Below, piece after piece: positions 53,201 through 63,018 of a stretch of 64,000 bases of DNA. Numbering within the stretch: the first letter of the stretch is position 1; every line of letters begins with the position of its first letter. The notes beneath the pieces were generated by a model. It did not search any database, was not told the origin of the DNA, and saw only the letters and a list, made by a program, of their open reading frames with translations. Made by a program: the position numbers and the translations under genes. The DNA is taken from positions 1-64,000 of the forward strand of contig CAVYIY010000005.1 in NCBI GenBank assembly GCA_963768775.1, given 5' to 3'. This DNA is from FEN-33 sp963768775 (GTDB taxonomy: Archaea; Thermoplasmatota; Thermoplasmata; Methanomassiliicoccales; UBA472).

Positions 53201-53353
53201 ATGGAAACAGATGCAGAGGACTACGGTTGGGAAGAAATGTACCACCTTTATGGAGTCTGCACTGATTTACAGGATGCACACCCATCCCTCGGTGAGGTGT
53301 GGAGTCGCCCCACTCCCCCCACCGACTTTTATGGGATGAAGAGATGGTTCTGA
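53201..53353 (+). CDS. Uncharacterised 50-residue protein
   Basis: The frame from the ATG at 53201 to TGA reads METDAEDYGWEEMYHLYGVC and continues with a proline-rich TPPTDFYGMKRWF end. It has a TATA box, a Shine-Dalgarno and a clean frame between arcS and a convergent GYD-domain gene, which support a real gene. The acidic aromatic composition suggests a small soluble protein. No family was recognised. Confidence 0.5.
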   Translation: METDAEDYGWEEMYHLYGVCTDLQDAHPSLGEVWSRPTPPTDFYGMKRWF

Positions 53354-53380
53354 GACGATCTGTCGATTAGATTCGCGAAC

Positions 53381-53647
53381 TCATTCCAGCCATTTGAGCG
53401 CGGTCGCCCTCGGCACGGCAACAAGCGTCTCTGTCGTCATTATCTCTCCCATTCCCAGCAGGGCCTTCATCGCGGTCTTCTCGTCCTTCGCCTTGACGAT
53501 CGCCACTGTGTCATACCTGCCTAGCGTCCAGTACATGTTAGTGAACTCGACGCCTTCTTTCTTCATCTTCGCCATCCACTTGTCCGCCTCAACGGGCGTG
53601 GCCTTAGTCGGCTTCTTCCTGAATTTCCCAAGGACGATGAACTCCAT
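53381..53647 (-). CDS. GYD domain protein
   Basis: 88 residues. A ferredoxin-like alpha/beta protein of the GYD family: EFIVLGKFRKKPTKATPVEA, then MYWTLGRYDTVAIVKAKDEK (GRYD replaces GxYD), a helix AMKALLGMGEIMTTETLVAV and the end PRATALKWL. Members are small, widespread and of unknown function. ATG start at 53647, no partner adjacent. Confidence 0.82.
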   Translation of the reverse strand: MEFIVLGKFRKKPTKATPVEADKWMAKMKKEGVEFTNMYWTLGRYDTVAIVKAKDEKTAMKALLGMGEIMTTETLVAVPRATALKWLE

Positions 53648-53732
53648 GTTCCATCACCGAGAGTGCTTTCATGCCCCTTGGTATTAAACATTATCATCCA
53701 GCTTAACGGCGATGACGCATGACCGGCCCGCT

Positions 53733-55460
53733 TCAATCTTGCTCCTCCTCCTTCTGAATACCGCTCACGATGGAGGTGGTGATGCGCCGATAGGCCGCCT
53801 TGTAAGCATCCCAGATCAGGTAGGAGATCAGCACCGCGATGAAGCCTATGGCTAGCAGAGGCAGGAAGTTCAAGCCCTCGACTCGCGGCAAGAACGGGAG
53901 GAAGACGAGGAAGATGATGAACGCCAGTAGGGCTTCGCTAAGGTTCTTGAACACCTTGCTTGCTGCGCTCTGGTGCATCTTCAGCTTGCCGTCCTCCCTG
54001 AGAACCGAAGCGAGTATGTGGGACAACTTCTTGATTCTCGTGACGAGAATGAAGATGAGCGGCAAGGTGAGAATGAGCCCGAGCAAGAAGGTTATTATGG
54101 AGGCCAGTACCCCGATGCCAGCGCCGAGACTCTCAACGAGCCCGTTCAGCACGGATAGCAAGTTCACCGCAATGATGATGCAGATGATCAGGACCATGTC
54201 GACTACAATCAGCATCAGCTCCTTGCGCACCTCGCCTCTGATCTGAGGCGATATCGCCGTGCGCGCTCGGAACTCTGCCCTGACGCCTTCGTACTTGTTC
54301 AGGTCCTGCTGCATCCTAGCCGGCATTCGTCGAATGCCCCAGTCGAATAAGAGGGGTGCTCCCCTGGAGATGAACGGATAGGCGATGAGGGTGATGATCG
54401 CCGCGCCGATCACCGCAGAGTACAACAAGCTGTCGATGAGACCTTTGTCCAGCGCCAGCTTGGCCACAACGAACGAGAATTCGCCCATGGCCACGAGACT
54501 TGCGCCGATGAGCAGGCAGGAACGGGCCTTGTAGTTCGCCATGAAGCAGGCAAAGCTGACACTCAGCATCTTGGCCAGGACGAATACGATGGCGACGACA
54601 ATCGCAATCGCGGCGCCTTGAACGAAGAGCCTGGGATCGAATTGGTATCCAATCGATATGAAGAAAGTGGCAATGAAGAGCTCCTTCATCGGCTCCACTT
54701 TGGAGATGACCGTCCTGCTGCATTCGGACTCGGAGACGATGATGCCCATCAGGAATGCCCCGACCGCCACCGACAGGCCGAATGCGCTTGATATCCAAGC
54801 CATCGCGAATGCCATGGCCAACGAGGTGAGGAAGAGCACCTCGTCCGAGGAGTAGGATCTTATCTTGTCCAGCATCCTGGGGATGACCGCGATCCCCAGG
54901 AGGATGGTCATCGCGATGAATATGCAGATGCCGATGATCAGGCCGATGATCGAGCCAAAGATGTTGGATTCACCGGTGATGGCCGGGCCGAGGATGGTGA
55001 GGATTATGATCACTCCCAGATCCTCCATGATCAATAGCCCGGTAATCGTGCGCCTGTCCTCTCCCCCGAGATGCCTGTTGCTGGGGATTATCGTGAGGAC
55101 TGCCGCAGTGCTGGCACACGACATCACTATACCGAGGAATATTGCCTGGGACGGGTCAAGGTTGAACGCCAATCCGAGATAGTATCCGATCAGGATCATT
55201 ATCGTCATCTCAATCGAGACGACGATCAATGCGAACGAGGCGACCTTGCGCAGGCCGCGGAGATTGAGTTCGATGCCTATGAAGAACATCAGAAGCACAA
55301 TGCCCATGCTGGAGAAGATGGAAACGATGTCTTGGCTGAGGATGTACTGCGGGAAGAGGTTCGGACCAAGTAGGACGCCGGCGAGGAGATAGCCGATGAT
55401 GGTCGGCATCTTCAGCCGGCTCATCACGAGTATGCAAAGGCCAGCGACCAATAGCATCAT
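53733..55460 (-). CDS. Cation:proton antiporter (CPA2/KefB type)
   Basis: 575 residues. About 13 hydrophobic helices, with family motifs MPTIIGYLLAGVLLGPNLFP, MFFIGIELNLRGLR, and MEDLGVIIILTILGPAI at the ion-binding position. A linker with a long basic region (about residues 375-415) is followed by three further helices that replace the KTN domain of KefB. A GGAGG about 35-40 nt upstream of the ATG at 55460 could serve an upstream non-ATG start. It may move Na+ or K+ against H+; the C-terminal extra helices are unusual. Confidence 0.82.
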   Translation of the reverse strand: MMLLVAGLCILVMSRLKMPTIIGYLLAGVLLGPNLFPQYILSQDIVSIFSSMGIVLLMFFIGIELNLRGLRKVASFALIVVSIEMTIMILIGYYLGLAFNLDPSQAIFLGIVMSCASTAAVLTIIPSNRHLGGEDRRTITGLLIMEDLGVIIILTILGPAITGESNIFGSIIGLIIGICIFIAMTILLGIAVIPRMLDKIRSYSSDEVLFLTSLAMAFAMAWISSAFGLSVAVGAFLMGIIVSESECSRTVISKVEPMKELFIATFFISIGYQFDPRLFVQGAAIAIVVAIVFVLAKMLSVSFACFMANYKARSCLLIGASLVAMGEFSFVVAKLALDKGLIDSLLYSAVIGAAIITLIAYPFISRGAPLLFDWGIRRMPARMQQDLNKYEGVRAEFRARTAISPQIRGEVRKELMLIVVDMVLIICIIIAVNLLSVLNGLVESLGAGIGVLASIITFLLGLILTLPLIFILVTRIKKLSHILASVLREDGKLKMHQSAASKVFKNLSEALLAFIIFLVFLPFLPRVEGLNFLPLLAIGFIAVLISYLIWDAYKAAYRRITTSIVSGIQKEEEQD

Positions 55461-55608
55461 CGTGATGTCCGTCAGTATCTGCAGTTCCGAAGCGATCTCA
55501 GAGCCTCCTCACAAAATCATGTTTTTCTTACAGCACCATCATATTAATAATTAATCAACTTGGCGTTGTCTGATGAGCCCGATGGAGCATGGCCATGCGG
55601 GCGAGAAG

Positions 55609-55680
55609 TGCAGGTGCCGGGATTCGAACCCGGGTGTTTAGCTTGGAAGGCTAAAATCCTAACCGCTAGATTACACCTGC
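55609..55680 (-). tRNA. tRNA-Gly (anticodon TCC)
   Basis: 72 nt. Acceptor stem GCAGGTG/CACCTGC with discriminator A, anticodon stem-loop TTAGC-CTTCCAA-GCTAA giving TCC, T-arm CCGGGTTCGAATCCCGG. No encoded CCA. No integrase or repeat adjoins it. Confidence 0.95.
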
Positions 55681-55888
55681 GTGGGCCACCTAATCTGCGT
55701 TCCCTATTAAAAAGGTTGTTCGGTTGTCTGGGTGCCTTGATTTGCTGGCAAGCACGGATCATGCCGCGGTCGCTATGCTCGGGTGGTCTTCCCGAGTCGG
55801 CAAATGGTTCAGATCCGAGATGCAAAAAGGGGATTGGGACCGGGAAGGCCATGATGAAGCCCCCCCAGTCCCTGTTTCTTAGACGCGA

Positions 55889-57875
55889 CTAGCTCTTCTT
55901 ATGCACTTCCACACGGCCCTCGGCCAGCGTGCTGACGACGCTCGGATCGGCCAGCGTCGAGGTGTCGCCAATGCTGTCCATCTCGTTGGTGGCGATCTTG
56001 CGCAGGATCCTTCTCATGATCTTGCCGCTGCGGGTCTTGGGCATCCCGGCGGCGAACTGGATCACTTCTGGCGACGCGATCGGCCCTACGGTCTTTCGCA
56101 CGTGCAGGACCAGCTCCTTCTTCAGCTCGTCCGTCTCTTCGACATCTGACTTCAGGGTGACGTAGGCGTAGATGGCCTCTCCCTTGATGTCATGCGGGAT
56201 AGGGACGACGGCCGCCTCGGCCACCTTCGGGTGCGAGACCAGGGCGCTCTCGACCTCGGCTGCGCCGATGCGGTGCCCCGAGACCTTGATGACATCGTCC
56301 ACTCGGCCCATGATCCAGAAGTAGCCGTCATCGTCCTTGCTGGCGCTGTCGCCGGTGAAGTAGTACGTCAGGGATTGGTCCAGTACGTCTCCTTGAAACG
56401 GTCATGGTTGCCCCAGACGGTGCGCATAATGCCGGGCCACGGCTTCTTGATGATCAGGTAGCCGCCCTCGTTGGTGCCCACCTCCTTGCCCTCCTCCTCG
56501 ACGATTGCCGGCATCGATGCCGAAGAACGGCATTGTCGCCGATCCTGGCTTGGTTGGGATCGCTCCAGGCAGCGGGGCGATCAGTATGCCACCGGTCTCG
56601 GTCTGCCACCAGGTGTCCACGATGGGGCATCGCTCGTGACCGATGTTCTTGTGGTACCACATCCAGGCCTCGGGGTTGATCGGCTTCCCCACGGTGCCGA
56701 GGAGACGGAGCGAGGACAGGTCCCGGCTCGCCGGCCACTTCTCGCCCTCCCTCATCAGCGAGCGGATGGCGGTCGGGGCGGTGTAGAAGATGTTCACCTT
56801 GAACTTCTCCACGATCTGCCAGAATCGGTCCACCTGCGGATAGGTCGGGATGCCTTCGAACATCAGGCTGGTGGCGCCGTTGCACAGCGGTCCATAGATG
56901 ATGTACGAATGTCCGGTGATCCAGCCGATGTCCGCGGTGCACCAGTAGGTGTCCTCTTCTCGGATGTCGAAGATGTACTTGATGGTCAGATGGGTGAAGA
57001 GCAGGTAGCCGCCGGTGGTGTGCAGCACTCCCTTGGGCTTGCCGGTGGAGCCGGAGGTGTAGAGGATGAACAGCGGGTCCTCCGCGTCCATCCATGTCCG
57101 GCTCGCAGATCGGCGAAGCGGTCTTCATCTCCTCGTGCCACCAGACGTCGCGGCCTTCCTCCATGGTGACTGGAGCGCCATTGCGCTTGACCACGATGAC
57201 CTTCTCGATCGAGGTACCCCGGTCCAGGGCGCCATCGGCGGTCGCCTTGGTCTGGATGATTTTGCCGCTGCGGTACTTACCGTCGGCGGTGATGAGTATC
57301 TTGCATTTGCTGTCGTCGATCCGGTCCTTGAGCGATTCGGAGCTGAAGCCGCCGAAGACGATGCTGTGTATTGCCCCGATCCTGGCACAGGCCAGCATGG
57401 AAATGGCCAGCTCGGGGATCATCGGCAGATAGATGGAGATGCGGTCGCCCTTCTTCACGCCCATCGACTTCAGCACATTGGCGAACTTGCAGACCTCGTG
57501 GTGCAGCTCTTGGTAGGTCAGGGTGCGGACGTCGTCCTCCTGCTCCCCCTGCCAGATGATGGCCGCCTTGTTCTTGCGCGGCCCGTCCAGATGACGGTCA
57601 ACGCAGTTGTAGCAGGCATTGGTCTTCCCCCCCTCGAACCACTTGATGACCGATTCCTTCTTGTCCCAGCTGAAGGCCTTCTTCCAGGGCGAGAACCAGA
57701 ACATCTCCTGCTTCGCCATCTTCTCCCAGAACGCCACGGGATCTGCGATCGATTCTTTATAAATGCGTTCGTATTCATGCAAGCTCTTGACCCTCGCCTT
57801 CTGTCGGAACTCCTCCGAGGGCGGGAACTTGCGGTCCTCCTCCAACAATGATTGAATGTTCTTCTCGTCACCCAT
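55889..57875 (-). CDS. acs: Acetyl-CoA synthetase (AMP-forming), three frameshifts
   Basis: Activates acetate to acetyl-CoA via acetyl-AMP. About 660 residues from the ATG at 57875. The N-terminal frame carries GDRISIYLPMIPELAISMLA and HSIVFGGFSSESL. A 4-bp duplication near 57090 (ATGGATGG) shifts the frame into LFILYTSGSTGKPKGVLHTT (AMP motif) and WWQTETGGI. A change near 56515 and another near 56375 lead to YYFTGDSASKDDDGYFWIMG and the catalytic Lys in PKTRSGKIMRRILR. All parts match Acs, so the lesions are probably sequencing artefacts. The final KVSGHRIGAAEVESALV is the family's C-terminal motif. Confidence 0.9.
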
Positions 57876-58175
57876 GTGAATATCTCCGTTTTCCGGTTGA
57901 CACGATCATGATTTGTGACCCCCGACGATGCTCCCTCGACCGCGAGCCACTACCTGTTCTTCTGTTGACAGGCTACGAATGTGGCCCGCAACATAGTTAC
58001 TAGATAAAATGGTTAACGGTGCTTTCCAAAATACCACTGTTGCACGGCCTATTTTCGTTTTTCGTAGAAGCTTACGAAGAATTGTGATAACGAAGTAAGA
58101 TATTCAGTTGATTGAAGGGGAACGAGGGGGGTTGAGGTGAAAACCCCCTCTCGCGAGTCATCCCCGTTTTGGAAT
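57876..58175. other. Intergenic region between acs and a small gene
   Basis: Non-coding. GAGGGGG (58124-58130) and CCCCCTC (58144-58150) can form a hairpin on the minus strand downstream of the 79-residue gene, a possible terminator. The remainder is AT-rich and likely carries the acs promoter. Confidence 0.5.
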
Positions 58176-58415
58176 TCAGGAATTCGAAGAGTGCTCCGGG
58201 TGATAGTGCCCGTCCACCTTGTGCTTCGCCCAATCCTTCTCGATCGAGCGCAGCTCCTTGTAGAACTCCTTGAGCTCGCTCGGGTCCTCGCCATGCTCTG
58301 CGACCTCTTCCGCGAGAGCCTTGACCTCATGCACGCTGTGCGATTTCATCCAGGCGACGACCTCTGGTTCGAATTCCAATCCTTCCACATAGATGTCTTC
58401 TAGCTTCGTCCTCAT
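58176..58415 (-). CDS. Uncharacterised 79-aa acidic helical protein
   Basis: MRTKLEDIYVEGLEFEPEVV opens from the ATG at 58415 (a longer frame begins at 58448). Two amphipathic helices SVHEVKALAEEVAEHGED and ELKEFYKELRSIEKDWAKHK, and a His-rich end VDGHYHPEHSSNS that could bind metal, are visible. No family was recognised, but codon pattern and clean ends suggest a real gene. Confidence 0.55.
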   Translation of the reverse strand: MRTKLEDIYVEGLEFEPEVVAWMKSHSVHEVKALAEEVAEHGEDPSELKEFYKELRSIEKDWAKHKVDGHYHPEHSSNS

Positions 58416-58418
58416 TGC

Positions 58419-58611
58419 GCATCCCATCCCCAAAGCGTTTGTTTGCATCCCATCCTAAGGCGTTTAGTGTCTTGTCCGACTTGCGTCAGACAAAACAACT
58501 TAATGTGTCATACAATATTTATATATTTCGAGGCCCGAATCCTAAGCCGAAGTCGAGAGACCAGCTGCGGACGGGATTTCCCTGGAGGCAGTCTAGATGT
58601 TGTCTGACGCA
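58419..58611. repeat. Short direct and inverted repeats upstream of the TPR gene
   Basis: GCATCCCATCC appears at 58419-58429 and 58445-58455, each followed by a similar (C/A)AA/AAGGCGTTT. A perfect 12-bp inverted pair TGCGTCAGACAA (58482-58493) and TTGTCTGACGCA (58600-58611) encloses an AT-rich TATTTATATATT (58515-58526) TATA region. Such a pair may be protein-binding sites in the promoter, which lies ~185 nt before the ATG at 58711. Confidence 0.6.
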
Positions 58612-58710
58612 TGAAAAGCAATTGCTGGCCTCCCTATCCCAGAATATGCGGTCAGTAGAAAAGATATTTGAGATGAGTACCGCATTAACGCCTGCCAAGA
58701 GGGTTATCGG

Positions 58711-61700
58711 ATGGGGTTTCTCGATTCATTGACGGACAGGGAATTGAAAGCGCTCAAGAGGGCGCAAAAAACGATAGAAGGGCCGGAGTTCAGCATCACA
58801 ATGGACTCCTTGATATTTGCTCGCGATGAGCTGCAGGAGGGCGCTCCAGACCCGAACGCCGTGGCGCACCGTCAAGAATTCTCCGACATCAACGCCAGGC
58901 TCAGCGAACTCTGGCTCCGATTGGGCGATCACAAGGAGGCGGCCGCCGCGGCGGATCGGGCCCTGATGTACATGCCTAATAACACCCTGGCGGTGATCGC
59001 CAGAGCTCGGGCGACGGCATCCACCGGCGCAGTGGAGGATGCCATCTGCGTCATCGATTGGTCCCTGGCCCGCACCCCGTCAGACAAGACGCTGTGGATG
59101 GAGAAGGGCTGGATACTGGACCGGGCCGGTCGCAGCATGCCAGCGGTCGAATGCTTCAAGCGGGTGATGGAGATCGACCCCAATGATCCCGCCGTCTACG
59201 ACATCCTGGCGGAGAAGTCGAATGAGAAGGGCACCTGGCTCAGAAGAAAGGGCGAGGCCTTGATGGCCAAGGAGCGCTACGAAGAGGCGGTGAAGGCGTT
59301 CGACCAGGTGGCGGCCGTCGACCCGAAGGATGTCCAGGCGCTGATTGACAAAGGCAAGGCGCTCATGCTCCTGAACCGATACGAGGAGGCCGGCCTGGTC
59401 TACCAGAAGGTTCTGGAGATCGATCCGAGGAACTTCATCGCTCATCTCAACCGTGCCCGCTCCCTGCGCGAGAGCAAGGACTTCCAGGGCGCGATCCAAC
59501 ATTACAAGGAGGCACTGCGCTCCAACCCGGCCGACAAGCACTCCTGGATCGAGGTCGCCTCACTGCTCGAGATGCTGGAACGGTTCGATGAGGCGCTGAA
59601 GGCGTATGACCGCTCGTTGGAGATCGACCCTGATTTCATCGACGGTCTCGAGGGACGCTGCAAGATGCTGCGGCAGATGGACCGGCACGAGGATGTGGTG
59701 GTCTGCGCCGCGAAGATACTGGCGATCAAGAAGGATGACATGCTGGTGCAGTCGCTGATGATTGGCGCGCTAGTGAAGCTGGGCCGGCTGGAGGACGCGC
59801 TCCATGCCATCGAGGAGGCGTTGGTCCTCGCTCCCAAGGACAGGGACCTGCTGGAGAGGAAGCGGACCGTGCTCAAGGAGCTCGGCCAGCATGACCAAGT
59901 GATCAAGGTGGCTACCGACACGATCGCCCATCACGAGGAGGACGCCAACACCCTTTACGACCTGGGGATGGCACTCTACTTCACCGGCAAGTACGAGGAT
60001 GCCATCAGACCGCTGGAACGCGCCCTGAAGCTCGACCCCAGCCGCGAGAGCGCCCTGGTGGCGATCAAGGAGTGCCACAAGCATCTGGGGCAGGACAAGG
60101 ACGTCCTCGCCAGCTGCGAGAGGATAATCACCCTCAACCCCCGGAACAAAGAGGCGCTGGAAGATAAGGCGATTGCGCTGGACCGGCTAGGGCGCAAGGA
60201 CGACGCCATCGAGGTGTACCTCAAGATCCTGGACATCGATCCGGCGGACGAGGACATCCTGGCCGACCTAGCGGTGGCGCATTTCACCAAGCAGCGCTAC
60301 GACGATGCACTGGACCGGGCGACCTCGGGCGTGGAGAAGTTCCCGGGGAACATCATCTTCTGGCGGGTGAGAGGGGACAGCCTGTTCTCCTTGGGACGGA
60401 ACGAGGAGGCGGTGGAGGCCTTCTCCCGCGCCGTGGAGCTGATGCCGGAGGACAAGCGCCTGCTTTACTCCAAGGGCTTGGCGCTGGAGAGCCTGCACCG
60501 GTACGAGGAGGCGGTGGTCTGCTACGACCAGGCCATACAGTTCGATTCGGCGGACAAGAACCTCTGGCTTTCCAAGGGCGTGGCCCTGGAGGCGCTGGGG
60601 CGGGAGGACGAGGCGCTCGGCTGCTATGACCTGGCGCTGACGCTCGATCAGAACAACCATTTCATTCACGTGCGCCGGGGCAAGGTCCTCGCCAAGCTGG
60701 GGCGGCACGAGGAGGCGGTCCAGTCCTACGACAAGGCCATCGAGTCCGGCCCGAAGGAGGTCGGGGTGTTCGAGGCCAAGAAGGAGTCGCTCAAGGCGCT
60801 GGGCCGGCACGAGGAGATCGTGGCCGTGGCGGACAAGATCATCAAGCTGGACGCGACCAATGCCAACGCCTGGGTGGACCGGGGGGTCGCCTCGCACGAG
60901 CTGAAGGACCTGGACCAGGCTATCAAGTCGTTCGACCGCGCCCTGGAGCTCGACCCGAAGAACATCGCCACCCTGGAATCGAAGAAGGCCGCGGTCATGG
61001 AGAAGGAGGACCAAGCGGCGATCGTGCAGGTGAGCGACGCCATCCTGGCCATCGACCCGAGGAACCGGCACGCGCACATCGACAAAGCGATGGCGTTGGA
61101 GAAGCTGGGCCGCCTGGAGGAGGCGGTGGCGGAGTACGACGCTGAGCTGGCTATCGACGAGAACGACCGGGTCATCTACAACAAGAAGGGGCTGGCGCTC
61201 ATCGGGCTGCAGCGCTACGGAGAAGCGGTGGAGGCCTTCGATGCCGCACACCACCTCGACCCGGAGGACATGCGCACCCTGGACAACAAGGGGCGCGCGC
61301 TCCTTTTGATGCGCTCTTACACCGAGGCGCTGGAGATCTTCGAGAGCTGCGTCAACGTGTCAGCGGACGTCGCCCAATACCATTCGGACATGGGGCGGGC
61401 GCTCGCCTCGCTGGAGCGCTATGAGGAGGCGGTGCAGGCGTTCGACAAGGCGCTGCAGCTGGACCGCAAGAGCGGGGCCACCTGGAAGTACAAGGGGCTG
61501 GCCCTTTCCAAGCTGGGGCAGCAGGAGAACGCCATCGCCTGCTACAACCACGCCATCGACTACGGAATCGAGGACCTGCAAATCTACAGCTCCAAGGCGA
61601 GGGCGCTGGAGGAGCTGGAACGCTACCAGGACGCGCTGGAGAACTACCAGAGGGCGATAAGCTACGACGCCAAGGACGCGGCTCTCTGGGCAAGATTGGG

Positions 61701-63018
61701 CGGCATCTATGCGAAGACCGGCGACATCGAGCAAGCCGCCGACGCCATCGACCATTCATTGAAGCTCGACCCGCAGGGCCGGAAGGCCTGGGCCAACCGC
61801 GCCGTGCTCATGGAGAAGCTGGGCAAGGACGAGGAGGCGCTGAAGAGCTATGACAACGCCATCGGCATGGAGCCGACCGACCCGTTCCTCTGGAGCGGGA
61901 AAGGCCTGGTGCTACTGCGCCTCCGCTCCAACGATCTGGCCAAGCGCGCGTTCGACAAGGCGCTGGAGCTGAATCCGTCGCTGGAGTCGGCCATAGAAGG
62001 GAGGAAGGTCGCCGACGAGCGGGTGCGCCAGGACGAGATTGCGGCCTACGCCATGAAGGTGCTCGAGGCGGAGAACCGCGTCGGGGCGGAGATCAGCAAG
62101 GAGGACGCGTTCCGCGAATGCGGCATCCCCTATTCGCACTTGGACGACGTCTTCGCCTTCCTGGAGGAACCGGTTTCGGTGAGCGTCGCCTCGCTGAGCG
62201 AGGCAGAGCTGGCGAAGTACGAAGAGTCGTCGCGGCGGGTGCTCATGGCCGCCTACCGCTCGCCGGCAGTGGCGCGGCACGGCCTCAAGCTGGCCGACGT
62301 GGTGTTCAACATGAGCGCGCCGGACATGATCGACGGCAAGAACCTGCTGGCCTACATCGAACAGGTGAACAAGATGGACATCCGCTCGATGCCGGTCGAC
62401 CCAGAGACGGAGAAGCTGCTACGGAAGACGCTGAGCCTGCCGGAGGAGAAGCGGTCGGTCATCGGCATAATGGAGAACCTCGGAGTGGGCATCCTCACCG
62501 CCAGGCAGCTTATGGCCATGGTGCGCTCCTTCAAGACCAAGGGGCACCGGGCCTCGCCCGTCAGGGTGAGGGAGGCGGAGCCGGAGGTGGGGCAGGTGGA
62601 GATCGATGCCGACGAGGAAGGCGAGCCAAAGAATCTGGTCGACCGGGCCACGGAGCGAGTGGAGGCCAGAGAGGAAAAGCCCAAGCCGCGCCGGTCGACG
62701 TATGCCGACCCGGACCTGAGATCGAACTTCTACAAGGACGAGCGGAAAGAGGAGGCGCGCAGCGCCGCGGCCGAAGGGGACGACTTCAAGGGAAGGCGCT
62801 GCCTGTTCCACGGCGGCATCGCGGTAATGAAATGCCCCAGCTGCAGCGCGGTGCTCTGCCGCGAATGCAAGTCCTCTGGCGTCTGCCCGCGGTGCAAGAC
62901 CTCGCTAGGCACGGCAAGGCCGCCGAAGAGGGAAGAGGAAGAGATCGAGGAGCAGGGAGAGGAGAAGGAGCAGCCGGAGCGGGAGGAAGCCCAGCAGAGG
63001 GACTTCTCCCGGCTTTAG
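58711..63018 (+). CDS. Very long TPR protein with C-terminal zinc ribbon
   Basis: 1435 residues, soluble, no signal peptide. After ~50 residues, about 35 tetratricopeptide units run to about residue 1110, each with the canonical W/L-G-Y-A-F-A-P pattern (ALELDPKNI- and YDQAIQFDSADKNLWLSKGV-like segments). Next comes a ~170-residue helical region (AYAMKVLEAENRVGAEISKE), a charged low-complexity linker rich in E/K/R, and a zinc ribbon CPSCSAVLCREC...CPRCKT. The tail is acidic. Such arrays act as scaffolds for multiprotein assemblies. Its end overlaps the convergent truD by 4 bp. Confidence 0.9.
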   Translation: MGFLDSLTDRELKALKRAQKTIEGPEFSITMDSLIFARDELQEGAPDPNAVAHRQEFSDINARLSELWLRLGDHKEAAAAADRALMYMPNNTLAVIARARATASTGAVEDAICVIDWSLARTPSDKTLWMEKGWILDRAGRSMPAVECFKRVMEIDPNDPAVYDILAEKSNEKGTWLRRKGEALMAKERYEEAVKAFDQVAAVDPKDVQALIDKGKALMLLNRYEEAGLVYQKVLEIDPRNFIAHLNRARSLRESKDFQGAIQHYKEALRSNPADKHSWIEVASLLEMLERFDEALKAYDRSLEIDPDFIDGLEGRCKMLRQMDRHEDVVVCAAKILAIKKDDMLVQSLMIGALVKLGRLEDALHAIEEALVLAPKDRDLLERKRTVLKELGQHDQVIKVATDTIAHHEEDANTLYDLGMALYFTGKYEDAIRPLERALKLDPSRESALVAIKECHKHLGQDKDVLASCERIITLNPRNKEALEDKAIALDRLGRKDDAIEVYLKILDIDPADEDILADLAVAHFTKQRYDDALDRATSGVEKFPGNIIFWRVRGDSLFSLGRNEEAVEAFSRAVELMPEDKRLLYSKGLALESLHRYEEAVVCYDQAIQFDSADKNLWLSKGVALEALGREDEALGCYDLALTLDQNNHFIHVRRGKVLAKLGRHEEAVQSYDKAIESGPKEVGVFEAKKESLKALGRHEEIVAVADKIIKLDATNANAWVDRGVASHELKDLDQAIKSFDRALELDPKNIATLESKKAAVMEKEDQAAIVQVSDAILAIDPRNRHAHIDKAMALEKLGRLEEAVAEYDAELAIDENDRVIYNKKGLALIGLQRYGEAVEAFDAAHHLDPEDMRTLDNKGRALLLMRSYTEALEIFESCVNVSADVAQYHSDMGRALASLERYEEAVQAFDKALQLDRKSGATWKYKGLALSKLGQQENAIACYNHAIDYGIEDLQIYSSKARALEELERYQDALENYQRAISYDAKDAALWARLGGIYAKTGDIEQAADAIDHSLKLDPQGRKAWANRAVLMEKLGKDEEALKSYDNAIGMEPTDPFLWSGKGLVLLRLRSNDLAKRAFDKALELNPSLESAIEGRKVADERVRQDEIAAYAMKVLEAENRVGAEISKEDAFRECGIPYSHLDDVFAFLEEPVSVSVASLSEAELAKYEESSRRVLMAAYRSPAVARHGLKLADVVFNMSAPDMIDGKNLLAYIEQVNKMDIRSMPVDPETEKLLRKTLSLPEEKRSVIGIMENLGVGILTARQLMAMVRSFKTKGHRASPVRVREAEPEVGQVEIDADEEGEPKNLVDRATERVEAREEKPKPRRSTYADPDLRSNFYKDERKEEARSAAAEGDDFKGRRCLFHGGIAVMKCPSCSAVLCRECKSSGVCPRCKTSLGTARPPKREEEEIEEQGEEKEQPEREEAQQRDFSRL

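Noticed and set aside
58415..58732. Plus frame upstream of the TPR gene as its N-terminus
   Set aside because: It is in a different frame, passes through promoter-like repeats, and has no motif.
60268..61254. Minus frame of 328 codons in the TPR gene
   Set aside because: It is a complementary shadow of the repetitive GC-rich TPR coding sequence.
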